Shown one piece after another: positions 1 through 5,296 of a DNA stretch of 11,750 bases. This DNA is from an uncultured Bacilli bacterium. Its GTDB lineage: Bacteria; Bacillota_I; Bacilli_A; RF39; UBA660. The notes beneath the pieces were generated by a model, which had not been told where the DNA came from, made no database searches, and saw only the letters and a program-made list of their open reading frames with translations. The translations under genes were made by a program, and so were the position numbers. The stretch lies in assembly GCA_947630195.1 (NCBI GenBank), contig CANRGQ010000041.1:1-11750 (forward strand), read 5' to 3'. Within the stretch, counting starts at the first letter, position 1, and each line of letters opens with the position of its first letter.

Positions 1-2
1 AT

Positions 3-1331
3 GCACTTGGTTATTTTATTATTGCGGCATTATCCGTCGTATTATCTGCATTGATTACTCTTTTAGCTATAAAAAGAGCTTGTCACTTGCTTGAAAAATA
101 TGCCGATGCCAAAATAGTTAAAGGTATTGTTACTTATGATAAAGTTGATAAAACGCCAAAAGTTGTCGATGTATCTCTTGAAAGTATCAATAGTATTTTA
201 GGTATGAATATAAAAAGTGAAGAAGTAGATAACATTCTAGAGGCTTTAGGCTTTACGTATACTAAAAAAGGTGATGTTTATACAGTAACAATTCCGAATC
301 GAAGACAAGATATCTATAATCAAAAAGAAGATATTATTGAAGAAATTGGGCGAATCTATGGCTATGATAACATTGAACCAACTCTCCCTTTAATTAAGAC
401 TAAAAAAGGTGAATACCGGGATAATGTTAAATTAAGAAAAATAGTTTCTAAAAAAATGCGTAGTTTAGGATTCAGTGAAATTAGAACTTATACTTTAATT
501 AGTGAAGAAGAAACTACTAAATATGATTATCATTTTGGTAAGACGATTAAATTATTAAGACCAATGCTAAAAGAAAAATCTTGTGTAAGACAAAGTATTT
601 TACCATCATTAGTTAATGTCTTATTATATAATAAAGAAAAGAAAAATAATGATGTCTTTATTTATGAAATATCTAATGTTTATCATGAAGAAGAGGAATA
701 TGTTGAAAATAGTCATTTAGCTTTTGGAATAAGTGGCGAATACTTAAATAATACTTGGAATAGTTTAAGTTATAAAGTTGACTTTTATCTTATGAAAGGG
801 ATAGTCGAAAATTTACTTAACTATTTAGGTTATAATAATCGTTATACTTTATCTTTAAGTGATAACTTACCAAAAGAAATTCATCCTAAGATTAATAGTG
901 AAATTACCATTGATGGTAAAAATGTTGGTTACTTTGGAAAACTACATCCAAAGGTTTCTAAAGAAGATGTTTATGTTTGTGAAATTGATTTAAGTGAAAT
1001 ATTAGAACATAAAACAGGAGATGTTAAATATCAAGAGTTAAATAAATATCCTAAAGTTGAAAAAGATGTGGCTTTCGTAGTTAATAAAGATATTCCATCA
1101 ATTGATATCTTAAAAGCCATTAAGAAAAGTGGCGGTAAACTTCTTACTGATATTAAAATCTTTGATGTTTATACGGGTGATAGAATCGATGAAAATAAAA
1201 AAAGTATTGCCTATAAATTAACTTTTGAAGACAATACCAGGACTTTAACGGAAGAAGAAGTTATGGAAATATTTAATAAAATAATCTTAGATGTTTTAGA
1301 AAAATTTAAAGCGACAGTTAGAGATAAATAG
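3..1331 (+). CDS. pheT: Phenylalanine-tRNA ligase beta subunit, 5'-truncated by window edge
   Basis: C-terminal half of PheRS beta, which with PheS forms the cytoplasmic alpha2beta2 enzyme charging tRNA-Phe. From about base 66 the protein reads as PheT: the end of the B3/4 domain (AIKRACHLLEKYADAK), a B5 domain with TPKVVDVSLESINSILG and IPNRRQDIYNQKEDIIEEIGRIYGYDNI, the catalytic-like core, and a C-terminal ferredoxin-fold anticodon-binding domain from YPKVEKDVAFVV to the end. About 440 codons are present against roughly 790-800 in the family, so the 5' half lies outside. The frame is open to the left edge; the TTG at 51 is not a credible start. Residues encoded by 3-65 are hydrophobic (GYFIIAALSVVLSALI) and do not resemble the expected B3/4 sequence, which suggests a junction near base 60 (see findings). 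A weak hairpin right after the stop may end transcription against the convergent regulator gene. Confidence 0.93.
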   Translation, partial: ALGYFIIAALSVVLSALITLLAIKRACHLLEKYADAKIVKGIVTYDKVDKTPKVVDVSLESINSILGMNIKSEEVDNILEALGFTYTKKGDVYTVTIPNRRQDIYNQKEDIIEEIGRIYGYDNIEPTLPLIKTKKGEYRDNVKLRKIVSKKMRSLGFSEIRTYTLISEEETTKYDYHFGKTIKLLRPMLKEKSCVRQSILPSLVNVLLYNKEKKNNDVFIYEISNVYHEEEEYVENSHLAFGISGEYLNNTWNSLSYKVDFYLMKGIVENLLNYLGYNNRYTLSLSDNLPKEIHPKINSEITIDGKNVGYFGKLHPKVSKEDVYVCEIDLSEILEHKTGDVKYQELNKYPKVEKDVAFVVNKDIPSIDILKAIKKSGGKLLTDIKIFDVYTGDRIDENKKSIAYKLTFEDNTRTLTEEEVMEIFNKIILDVLEKFKATVRDK

Positions 1332-1347
1332 GAAGAAGAAATTCTTT

Positions 1348-1803
1348 CTATTTTTTTCTTTTATAAGGTATTCTTTCATCCGTTAAATAAAGGATGTAAT
1401 CAATGGGAACATCATAATATAAAGATAACTTTTTTAATACCTTAGTGGGTATATCACATATACCTACTTCATAAGCTGAATATCCGGTTTGACTCATGTT
1501 TAAAATATTTGCTACTTTAAATTGATTTAAATCTAAATCATTTCTTATTTCACTTAGTCTATTCATGTAATTAGTGGGAGTAATAACTTTAGAAGGCTTG
1601 TATTTATCCTTAATGTTTGTTAAACATAAAATATAATCTATTGATACATTATAAAAGTCGGAAAGACGTCTTAAAATAGTCGTGGAAATATCTGTTATTT
1701 CCGTTTCATATTGGGAATAACCATTTTGACTCATTTTTAAAAATTTAGCAACATCTTTTTGTAATAAATTGTTTTCTTTTCTTAATTCTTTTAATCTATT
1801 CAT
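1348..1803 (-). CDS. Two-domain XRE-family transcriptional regulator
   Basis: A 151-residue protein made of two tandem Cro/C1-type helix-turn-helix units, residues about 1-66 and 81-147. Each unit opens with MNRL-x-E-[LI]-R and contains the same series: a DVA/KVA helix, MSQ-N/T-GYS-x-YE, a second helix, and a closing IDYIL-LT. This is an internal duplication of one XRE domain, so a monomer could contact two half-sites. It is divergent from the exported-protein operon starting at 1973, and the shared intergenic region carries several TAACGA-type repeats, so it probably controls that operon and itself; this is inference. The ATG at 1803 lacks a strong Shine-Dalgarno, with only a TGATGG nearby. 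Codon use is ordinary for the window. The effector and the sign of regulation cannot be read from sequence. Confidence 0.85.
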   Translation of the reverse strand: MNRLKELRKENNLLQKDVAKFLKMSQNGYSQYETEITDISTTILRRLSDFYNVSIDYILCLTNIKDKYKPSKVITPTNYMNRLSEIRNDLDLNQFKVANILNMSQTGYSAYEVGICDIPTKVLKKLSLYYDVPIDYILYLTDERIPYKRKK

Positions 1804-1826
1804 AATCCATCATAGAAAAATTATCA

Positions 1827-1890
1827 TAACGAAAAATGAGATATTGACTTTTAACGAATATAACGATATAATCATTTATATAATATCGTA
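1827..1890. promoter_or_regulatory. Candidate XRE operator: inverted repeat plus half-sites
   Basis: An 11-base perfect inverted repeat, TAACGAAAAAT at 1827-1837 and ATTTTTCGTTA at 1880-1890, flanks the divergent promoter. Two more TAACGA half-sites lie between the arms at 1852-1857 and 1861-1866, the second directly against the -10 box. Several copies of a half-site around a promoter between a two-domain XRE gene and its divergent neighbour is the expected layout for a repressor operator. Binding is inferred, not shown. Confidence 0.6.
1844..1872 (+). promoter_or_regulatory. Sigma-A-type promoter for the exported-protein operon
   Basis: TTGACT at 1844-1849, a 17-base spacer and TATAAT at 1867-1872. 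It points toward the gene at 1973 and leaves a leader of roughly 90 bases. It lies wholly inside the TAACGA inverted repeat, so a bound XRE protein would block RNA polymerase. Confidence 0.75.
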
Positions 1891-1972
1891 TTTTTCGTTA
1901 AAACAAAATAGTAATGTTTCTTTTGTTTGCACAAATCAATCGGTATATGCAACACATAAAAAGGAGGTATAA

Positions 1973-2659
1973 ATGATAAAAGACAAAATAGATAATAAAA
2001 CATTAACAAAAATATTATTAGGAATATTTATTTTAATTATTATTACTTTAATAAGTATAGTTATAAAAGATACTCATGCTTATTATAATTATGAGATGGA
2101 ACCTGTTCCTATATTTACAAGTAAAGTTGGAAACTTTGCTGGAGAAGGAGAAAGTGTAAAAACTGGACCACTTACTGATAAAGATACAGATGTTAATATA
2201 ATCTTTTATACCCAAATGCCTGATAATAAGGATAAATATATGATTAATAAATATTTACCAGTTACAGGTTATGAAGTAAATAGTGATAAATCAAATTGTT
2301 ACCCAGCTGAAGGTGGAGATGCTTTGTATAATTCATATACAATAGATGGAGAAGGAAACTTAGTTATAAATTATACAGAAAGTAAGCCTACTCAAGTAGT
2401 ATGTCGTATTTATTATGACAGAGATAAACTTTCCGATGTTATTATTTATGCTTATGTCGAAGATGAAAACGGCGATAGAAAATATAATGATAAAACTTAT
2501 AAATTAGTTAATACATTAGATAGCAGTTATACCCAAATGAGTAGTTATGAGTGTAAAAGTAAAACATCAAAGACAACATTTACTTATGACACAACTGATG
2601 GATTTACGATAACATCAACAGGACCGGATACCTGTTATGCATATTTTAATAAAAGTTAG
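1973..2659 (+). CDS. Exported, N-terminally anchored protein with THAYYN/PVPIFT/KVGNFAG motif
   Basis: 228 residues of unknown function. The start is fixed by AAGGAGG at 1961-1967. A charged N-terminus is followed by a hydrophobic helix (about 12-31), then THAYYN (34-39), PVPIFT (44-49) and KVGNFAG (51-57). The run helix, then T-x-A-Y-aromatic-N, then F-T-x-K-V-G recalls the TasA/camelysin exports cleaved by SipW-type signal peptidases (T-x-A-Y-F-S/T-D ... F-x-x-G); this comparison is mine and unproven. The rest looks like extracellular beta-rich modules with four Cys (109, 144, 194, 221), one in the segment QVVCRIYY and the last in DTCYAYF. The gene at 11248 is a clear paralogue over the first ~150 residues. 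It is the first gene of a two-gene operon: the SD of the next gene overlaps this stop. It is probably a surface structural or carrier subunit for the downstream variable protein (inference). Confidence 0.85.
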   Translation: MIKDKIDNKTLTKILLGIFILIIITLISIVIKDTHAYYNYEMEPVPIFTSKVGNFAGEGESVKTGPLTDKDTDVNIIFYTQMPDNKDKYMINKYLPVTGYEVNSDKSNCYPAEGGDALYNSYTIDGEGNLVINYTESKPTQVVCRIYYDRDKLSDVIIYAYVEDENGDRKYNDKTYKLVNTLDSSYTQMSSYECKSKTSKTTFTYDTTDGFTITSTGPDTCYAYFNKS

Positions 2660-2671
2660 GAGAAATGAAAT

Positions 2672-3826
2672 ATGAAAAGAAAAGTATTAATAAGTTTAAT
2701 AATAATATCAATATTAATTGAAGGAGTATTTATCTATCATTTGTTTAATCCTTTAAATATTAAAGAACTAGAAAAAGTGCAAACCCAAAAGATATTAAGT
2801 AGCAACGATAAATCTATAGCTATATTAGTTCAAGATACAAATGGAGATTGGCATGAACAAGAAGATAGAAGCAAATGGCCAGACCCAAGTACCCATGGTT
2901 TTGTTGGAGCAGAATGTACAGATAGTGAAGGAGCCGAAGTTGAGTGGGAAAAAGTCTTAACATTTAGCCTTACAGATAAAACAGCAACAATAAAAACAAA
3001 ACAAACATCATATTGCACATTATACTTTGCCACAGGAGAACCAGCCTTAGACCATTTAAAAAAGAAAGGTGGAAGTACCTTTAACAGTACAAGTGCAGTA
3101 GATGGAATGTATAGATATAAAGGAACAGCAGCTCAAGTAACAAATAATTACATATGTTTTGGAACAACGGTAGAAAGCACATGTACAACAAATGCATCAG
3201 GAAATTATATGTATCGAATAATAGGAATAACAAGCGCAGCAGATAATACAATAGGATTATACGCTAATCAATTAAAAGTAATAAGAGCAGTGCCGTCAAG
3301 TACAAGCCAAGCATGGCATAGCAGTAATTCTTCAAATACACCATGGGGCTCATCAAGTGCAAAAAGTTATCTAAATGGAACTTTCCTTAGTACAATAAAA
3401 GGCTTAGTAGATGGAACATACTGGGAAAGTATGATAAGTAGTCATAAATGGTATAATGCAGACCAAAGAAGCACACCAGGAGAAACAGAACCCAAAACAA
3501 GTCAAACAGCAGAAAGTAAAATAGGATTAATGTATGGCACTGATTTTACAAATGCAAGTACTGGAACAAGTAGTTGGTTATTTATTACCAACGGATGGAG
3601 TGGTAATCCATCTAAAGAAGAATGGACAATGTCTAGGTATGGCAGGAGCAGCAACGGCAATTACGTTGCGTGGCTTGTGGCTACGGGCGGCACCTTGAGC
3701 AACGGTTACATTGTGAACAATACGCTTGCGGTTCGCCCAGTCTTCTATCTACAATCCGGAGTAAACTTAACAGGTGAGGGAACAAAAGATCACCCATACA
3801 TAATCACAACTATGCCTAATAATTAG
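2672..3826 (+). CDS. Membrane-anchored surface protein with DGR-type variable C-terminus
   Basis: 384 residues. AGGAG at 2658-2662 overlaps the upstream stop and sets the ATG, so the two genes are translationally linked. An N-terminal membrane helix (about 5-23) anchors an extracellular body. Residues 94-119 repeat the style of the neighbour's C-terminus (a Thr-rich strand, then a Cys-aromatic ending). From about 125 the protein has YRIIGI, LKVI, a Trp/Ser-rich segment and SYLNGTF, then EEWTMSRYG (317-324), an Asn/Ser/Gly-rich patch and AVRPVF (353-358). That ending matches the C-type-lectin/formylglycine-enzyme-like fold of DGR target proteins; a DUF6273-like assignment is possible but not verifiable here. 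The patch is GC-rich, unlike the rest of the gene, which favours ACA, GCA, GGA and AGC codons and also differs from the housekeeping genes, hinting at transfer. Likely role: display of a variable binding surface. Confidence 0.85.
   Translation: MKRKVLISLIIISILIEGVFIYHLFNPLNIKELEKVQTQKILSSNDKSIAILVQDTNGDWHEQEDRSKWPDPSTHGFVGAECTDSEGAEVEWEKVLTFSLTDKTATIKTKQTSYCTLYFATGEPALDHLKKKGGSTFNSTSAVDGMYRYKGTAAQVTNNYICFGTTVESTCTTNASGNYMYRIIGITSAADNTIGLYANQLKVIRAVPSSTSQAWHSSNSSNTPWGSSSAKSYLNGTFLSTIKGLVDGTYWESMISSHKWYNADQRSTPGETEPKTSQTAESKIGLMYGTDFTNASTGTSSWLFITNGWSGNPSKEEWTMSRYGRSSNGNYVAWLVATGGTLSNGYIVNNTLAVRPVFYLQSGVNLTGEGTKDHPYIITTMPNN
3635..3751 (+). other. Candidate DGR variable region (VR)
   Basis: Within the gene at 2672 the composition jumps: by my count 60 of 105 bases in 3641-3745 are G or C (about 57%), in a window of mostly A/T. 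Codons switch to C/G endings (AGC, AAC, GGC, ACC, GCG, GTG, CGC, GTC). AAC, AGC, GGC, AAT, ACC and GGT cluster at 3641-3661, 3686-3706 and 3716-3724, where an adenine-rich AAC/AAT template would give Asn, Ser, Gly or Thr after A-specific mutagenesis. The 3' end (3725-3748) is adenine-poor and encodes LAVRPVFY, the position expected for the invariant initiation-of-homing end. No matching template repeat or reverse transcriptase is in the window. Confidence 0.6.
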
Positions 3827-3860
3827 AAGCCTAATTAATTACAACATTCCTTCTTTTTTT
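3825..3860 (+). terminator. Weak terminator after the exported-protein operon
   Basis: AGAAG (3825-3829) can pair with CTTCT (3850-3854), followed by a run of seven T. An alternative small hairpin AATTAG-AAGC-CTAATT lies at 3821-3836. Stems are short and AT-rich, so termination may be inefficient. Confidence 0.4.
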
Positions 3861-3862
3861 GA

Positions 3863-3890
3863 TTGACTTTTTGTATAAAAAGCATATAAT
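3863..3890 (+). promoter_or_regulatory. Promoter for plus-strand intergenic RNA (distal)
   Basis: TTGACT at 3863-3868, a 16-base spacer and TATAAT at 3885-3890. No coding frame with a ribosome binding site follows on this strand before the strong terminator at 4072-4120, so it probably drives a non-coding RNA of about 220 bases. Confidence 0.55.
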
Positions 3891-3927
3891 ATTAATTACT
3901 AATTTGATGTAAATGTGTAACTTTTTA

Positions 3928-3957
3928 TTGCATATGGAGTTAAATTGAGTATATAAT
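3928..3957 (+). promoter_or_regulatory. Promoter for plus-strand intergenic RNA (proximal)
   Basis: TTGCAT at 3928-3933, an 18-base spacer and TATAAT at 3952-3957. Start near 3964 would give an RNA of about 155 bases ending at the hairpin 4072-4120. It is an alternative to, or used together with, the promoter at 3863. Confidence 0.45.
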
Positions 3958-4008
3958 AATATATAGAAGAAAAGTTTTCTATTTGTTCTTCTACTATTTT
4001 TAGAACAT

Positions 4009-4043
4009 AAAAAAGAGATACATTTGATGTTAAGTGCTATCTC
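4009..4043 (-). terminator. Terminator of the small minus-strand ORF
   Basis: Read on the minus strand, GAGATA (4043-4038) pairs with TATCTC (4020-4015) and six T follow (4014-4009). An imperfect inner stem extends it. It lies just beyond the stop of the ORF at 4048-4200. Confidence 0.55.
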
Positions 4044-4047
4044 CGCC

Positions 4048-4200
4048 TTATGTTTCTAATGCATTTGGTTTAGAAGCACAAATCATAGTCGCAATGACAA
4101 TGATTAGGTGCTTCTTTTTTAATGTCTTTTTTGTTGATTTTGTAGAATATATAAAATTATTACAAGAATAATTAAATATTCCATTTAAAACCTCACTCAT
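4048..4200 (-). CDS. Small 50-residue basic protein with short hydrophobic segment
   Basis: Too short for routine ORF calling. ATG at 4200, stop at 4048; 50 residues opening MSEVLNGIFN, with a Lys-rich centre (KSTKKTLKKK, 21-30) followed by a hydrophobic stretch HLIIVIATMICA (31-42). The support is its signals: an excellent SD (GGAGGTGAT, 4213-4205) eight bases before the ATG, a promoter at 4276-4305 and a terminator just after the stop. The SD can be masked by CCTCCG in its own leader (4244-4239), and the 5' and 3' ends of the mRNA can pair. Small basic/hydrophobic product, masked SD, end-to-end pairing and a convergent antisense RNA are features of type I toxins; I recognise no family. It could instead be passenger sequence in an inverted-repeat element. 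Confidence 0.5.
   Translation of the reverse strand: MSEVLNGIFNYSCNNFIYSTKSTKKTLKKKHLIIVIATMICASKPNALET
4072..4120 (+). terminator. Strong rho-independent terminator of the plus-strand RNA
   Basis: AGAAGCAC (4072-4079) pairs with GTGCTTCT (4108-4115); the stem continues with AATCAT/ATGATT (4081-4086, 4100-4105) and GTC/GAC around a GCAAT loop, followed by six T. It lies inside the minus-strand small ORF, so the two convergent transcripts overlap. Confidence 0.75.
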
Positions 4201-4208
4201 AGGCATCA

Positions 4209-4244
4209 CCTCCGTTATGCTTTATAAAAAAAGTTTAGCGGAGG
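4209..4244 (-). promoter_or_regulatory. SD-sequestering hairpin in the small-ORF leader
   Basis: In the minus-strand mRNA the leader sequence CCTCCG (4244-4239) is an exact complement of CGGAGG (4214-4209), which contains the Shine-Dalgarno of the ORF starting at 4200. Pairing would block ribosome entry. The same CCTCCGC can alternatively pair with GCGGAG at the 3' end of the mRNA, so the two structures exclude one another. Confidence 0.5.
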
Positions 4245-4275
4245 AAAAGCACCTAACAATGTATCTCTTGTATCA

Positions 4276-4305
4276 ATTATAATATATGTAACATTAATAT
4301 TACAA
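4276..4305 (-). promoter_or_regulatory. Promoter of the small minus-strand ORF
   Basis: On the minus strand, TTGTAA (4305-4300), an 18-base spacer and TATAAT (4281-4276). The predicted start near 4269 coincides with the first base of the inverted-repeat arm, giving a leader of about 69 bases. Confidence 0.5.
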
Positions 4306-4374
4306 GTGTTTTTTACATAAAATTTAAAATAATAGTTTTTTTATAAAAATGTGTTAAATATGCAACGTTTGCTG

Positions 4375-4403
4375 TTGCATAAATGTGATAAGTGTTATAT
4401 AAT
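4375..4403 (+). promoter_or_regulatory. Promoter of a structured RNA gene, with overlapping palindrome
   Basis: TTGCAT at 4375-4380, a 17-base spacer and TATAAT at 4398-4403. The -35 box lies in the right arm of a perfect 7-base inverted repeat, ATGCAAC/GTTGCAT (4360-4366 and 4374-4380), a possible operator. Confidence 0.65.
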
Positions 4404-4409
4404 GTTTAT

Positions 4410-4645
4410 AGAGATATTTGATGTATATTAGATACTCTAGTCCTATATTATCGTAAGGGAGCATCTATCATAACTGGTAAGTGTTAACCTTTAAACATCT
4501 TTAGTATTTTGGCGATTAGTACTAAGATGATTAAGAACTATTAAATAGTCCATATGTACAAAATCCTTTCATAGGACATCCTCCATCTATTTGATTGGAG
4601 AGTAATCAAGTTAGAAGATAATCAAAAGTTATCTTCTTTATTTTG
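4410..4645 (+). ncRNA. Structured non-coding RNA gene, possibly 6S-like
   Basis: About 235 bases with its own promoter and terminator and no reading frame with a ribosome binding site. A rod-like fold can be drawn. The closing stem is GTCCTAT/ATAGGAC (4440-4446, 4571-4577) continued by AAGGGA/TCCTTT (4455-4460, 4564-4569). A large internal bubble has a small hairpin on its 3' side, ACTAT-TAA-ATAGT (4537-4549). The apical hairpin has ten pairs, CATCTTTAGTA with TACTAAGATG (4496-4506, 4520-4529), with one bulged T. A further hairpin TTGATT/AATCAA (4591-4596, 4604-4609) precedes the terminator. Closing stem, central bubble with 3'-side hairpin and apical stem is the plan of 6S RNA (ssrS), and the length is suitable, but I cannot confirm the family. 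It is not a leader of the next gene, which has its own promoter after the terminator. Confidence 0.6.
4613..4644 (+). terminator. Terminator of the structured RNA
   Basis: AGAAGATAA (4613-4621) pairs perfectly with TTATCTTCT (4629-4637) around the loop TCAAAAG, followed by TTATTTT. Confidence 0.8.
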
Positions 4646-4652
4646 GAAATAA

Positions 4653-4681
4653 TTGACAATGAGTATTAAATTAGATATAAT
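4653..4681 (+). promoter_or_regulatory. Consensus promoter for the TetR-family gene
   Basis: TTGACA at 4653-4658, a 17-base spacer and TATAAT at 4676-4681: a perfect sigma-A match. An overlapping downstream palindrome suggests it is normally repressed. Confidence 0.85.
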
Positions 4682-4682
4682 G

Positions 4683-4696
4683 GTAACATAAGTTAC
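4683..4696. promoter_or_regulatory. Candidate TetR autoregulatory operator
   Basis: Inverted repeat GTAAC-ATAA-GTTAC placed just after the -10 box, around the transcription start and before the SD. Position and symmetry suit a TetR-family dimer; binding is inferred. Confidence 0.5.
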
Positions 4697-4718
4697 TATT
4701 AATAGAGGGAGGGTATTT

Positions 4719-5267
4719 ATGCCTGCTAGTTGTAAGTTAGAAAAAGAAGCAATTATTAAAAAAGCAGTAGTTATGGTTAATAAAAAAGGTTGGGAATCAA
4801 TTAATGCGAGAGACCTAGCTAAAGAATTAAAAATATCTACAAAACCATTATATCGTATTTATAATAACATGGATGAAATAAAAGAAGATATCTATAAAGA
4901 AATATACAGAGAATATGATGAATTTATTACTAGTAGAGTAGATAATAAAAAAGCCTTAGTAACTTTGTGTGTCGCTTATGTGGAATTTGCCAAATATTAT
5001 AAAAATTTATTTATTAGTTTATTCTTATCGAATAATTTAAAATGGAAAAGTATTGATGATGTCTTAAATGAAAAGTGGAATCAAGGAGCTATCATTAACT
5101 TAGTTAATAAAGGTGGCTATACTTTTGATGAAGCTAAAGAATTATTTATGCATGTGTGGTTATACGCAAATGGTTTAGCTACTTTGATAAGCACTAATAA
5201 AATTGATATTGATGATAAAGAAGTAATTGTGCGAATTGTTAAAATTTATAAGACATTTGAGAAATAG
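4719..5267 (+). CDS. TetR/AcrR-family transcriptional regulator
   Basis: 182 residues, normal for the family. The N-terminal 55 residues form a TetR DNA-binding domain: helix 1 from EKEAIIKKAVVMVNKKG, then ARDLAKELKISTKPLYRIYNNMDEIKE, with LYRIYNNMDEI in place of the usual LYxHFxxKxEL. The remaining helical part is a ligand-binding/dimerisation domain with no recognisable ligand specificity. The start is supported by a purine-rich SD (GAGGGAGGG) just upstream. A strong promoter with a palindrome at its start site suggests autoregulation. The co-directional thioredoxin-fold and two-TM protein genes follow closely and may be its targets; a TATAAT at 5273-5278 suggests they can also be transcribed separately. 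Confidence 0.88.
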   Translation: MPASCKLEKEAIIKKAVVMVNKKGWESINARDLAKELKISTKPLYRIYNNMDEIKEDIYKEIYREYDEFITSRVDNKKALVTLCVAYVEFAKYYKNLFISLFLSNNLKWKSIDDVLNEKWNQGAIINLVNKGGYTFDEAKELFMHVWLYANGLATLISTNKIDIDDKEVIVRIVKIYKTFEK

Positions 5268-5296
5268 TTTGATATAATATTTCTAGGAGGTTTGTT

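Larger units (their letters stand above)
3964..4120 (+). ncRNA. Candidate antisense RNA convergent with the small minus-strand ORF
   Basis: Predicted transcript from the promoters at 3863/3928 to the terminator at 4120, with no credible ORF. It begins with a foldable segment (TAGAAGAA ... TTCTTCTA near 3964-3993) and is complementary over about 110 bases to the 3' part of the minus-strand mRNA that carries the ORF at 4048-4200. Convergent genes overlapping at their 3' ends are typical of type I toxin-antitoxin pairs such as txpA/ratA. The transcript is inferred from promoter and terminator only. Confidence 0.4.
4013..4269. repeat. Long imperfect inverted repeats framing a 257-base unit
   Basis: AAGAGATACATT at 4013-4024 is perfectly inverted at 4258-4269. 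The match continues inward with two small gaps: GTTA, GTGCT and CTCCGC occur in the same order at 4029-4046 and, on the opposite strand, at 4257-4238. The arms are therefore about 32-34 bases. A second 10-base inverted pair, TTAGGTGCTT (4104-4113) and AAGCACCTAA (4247-4256), shares the right arm. No target-site duplication is visible outside the arms. This may be a MITE-like element or, as RNA, the end-to-end pairing of the minus-strand mRNA. Confidence 0.65.

Noticed and set aside
1769..1972. Plus-strand frame across the XRE start and the divergent intergenic region
   Set aside because: It overlaps the regulator gene and the promoter/operator, has no SD, and its product is low-complexity AT-codon sequence.
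2830..3033. Minus-strand frame inside the variable-protein gene
   Set aside because: It is a shadow of the plus-strand gene with no ribosome binding site or recognisable domain.
3773..3794. GGTGA/TCACC hairpin after the candidate VR, as in DGR cruciforms
   Set aside because: Five pairs with a 12-base loop over 20 bases from the VR end is too weak and too far to claim.
4410..4645. Riboswitch leader of the TetR gene
   Set aside because: It ends in its own strong terminator, and the TetR gene has a separate consensus promoter after it, so a free RNA is more likely.
3836..4718. DGR template repeat or accessory RNA in the gap next to the variable protein
   Set aside because: By eye, no copy of the VR core (for example GCCCAGTCTTC or its complement) occurs in the gap or elsewhere in the window, and no reverse transcriptase is present.
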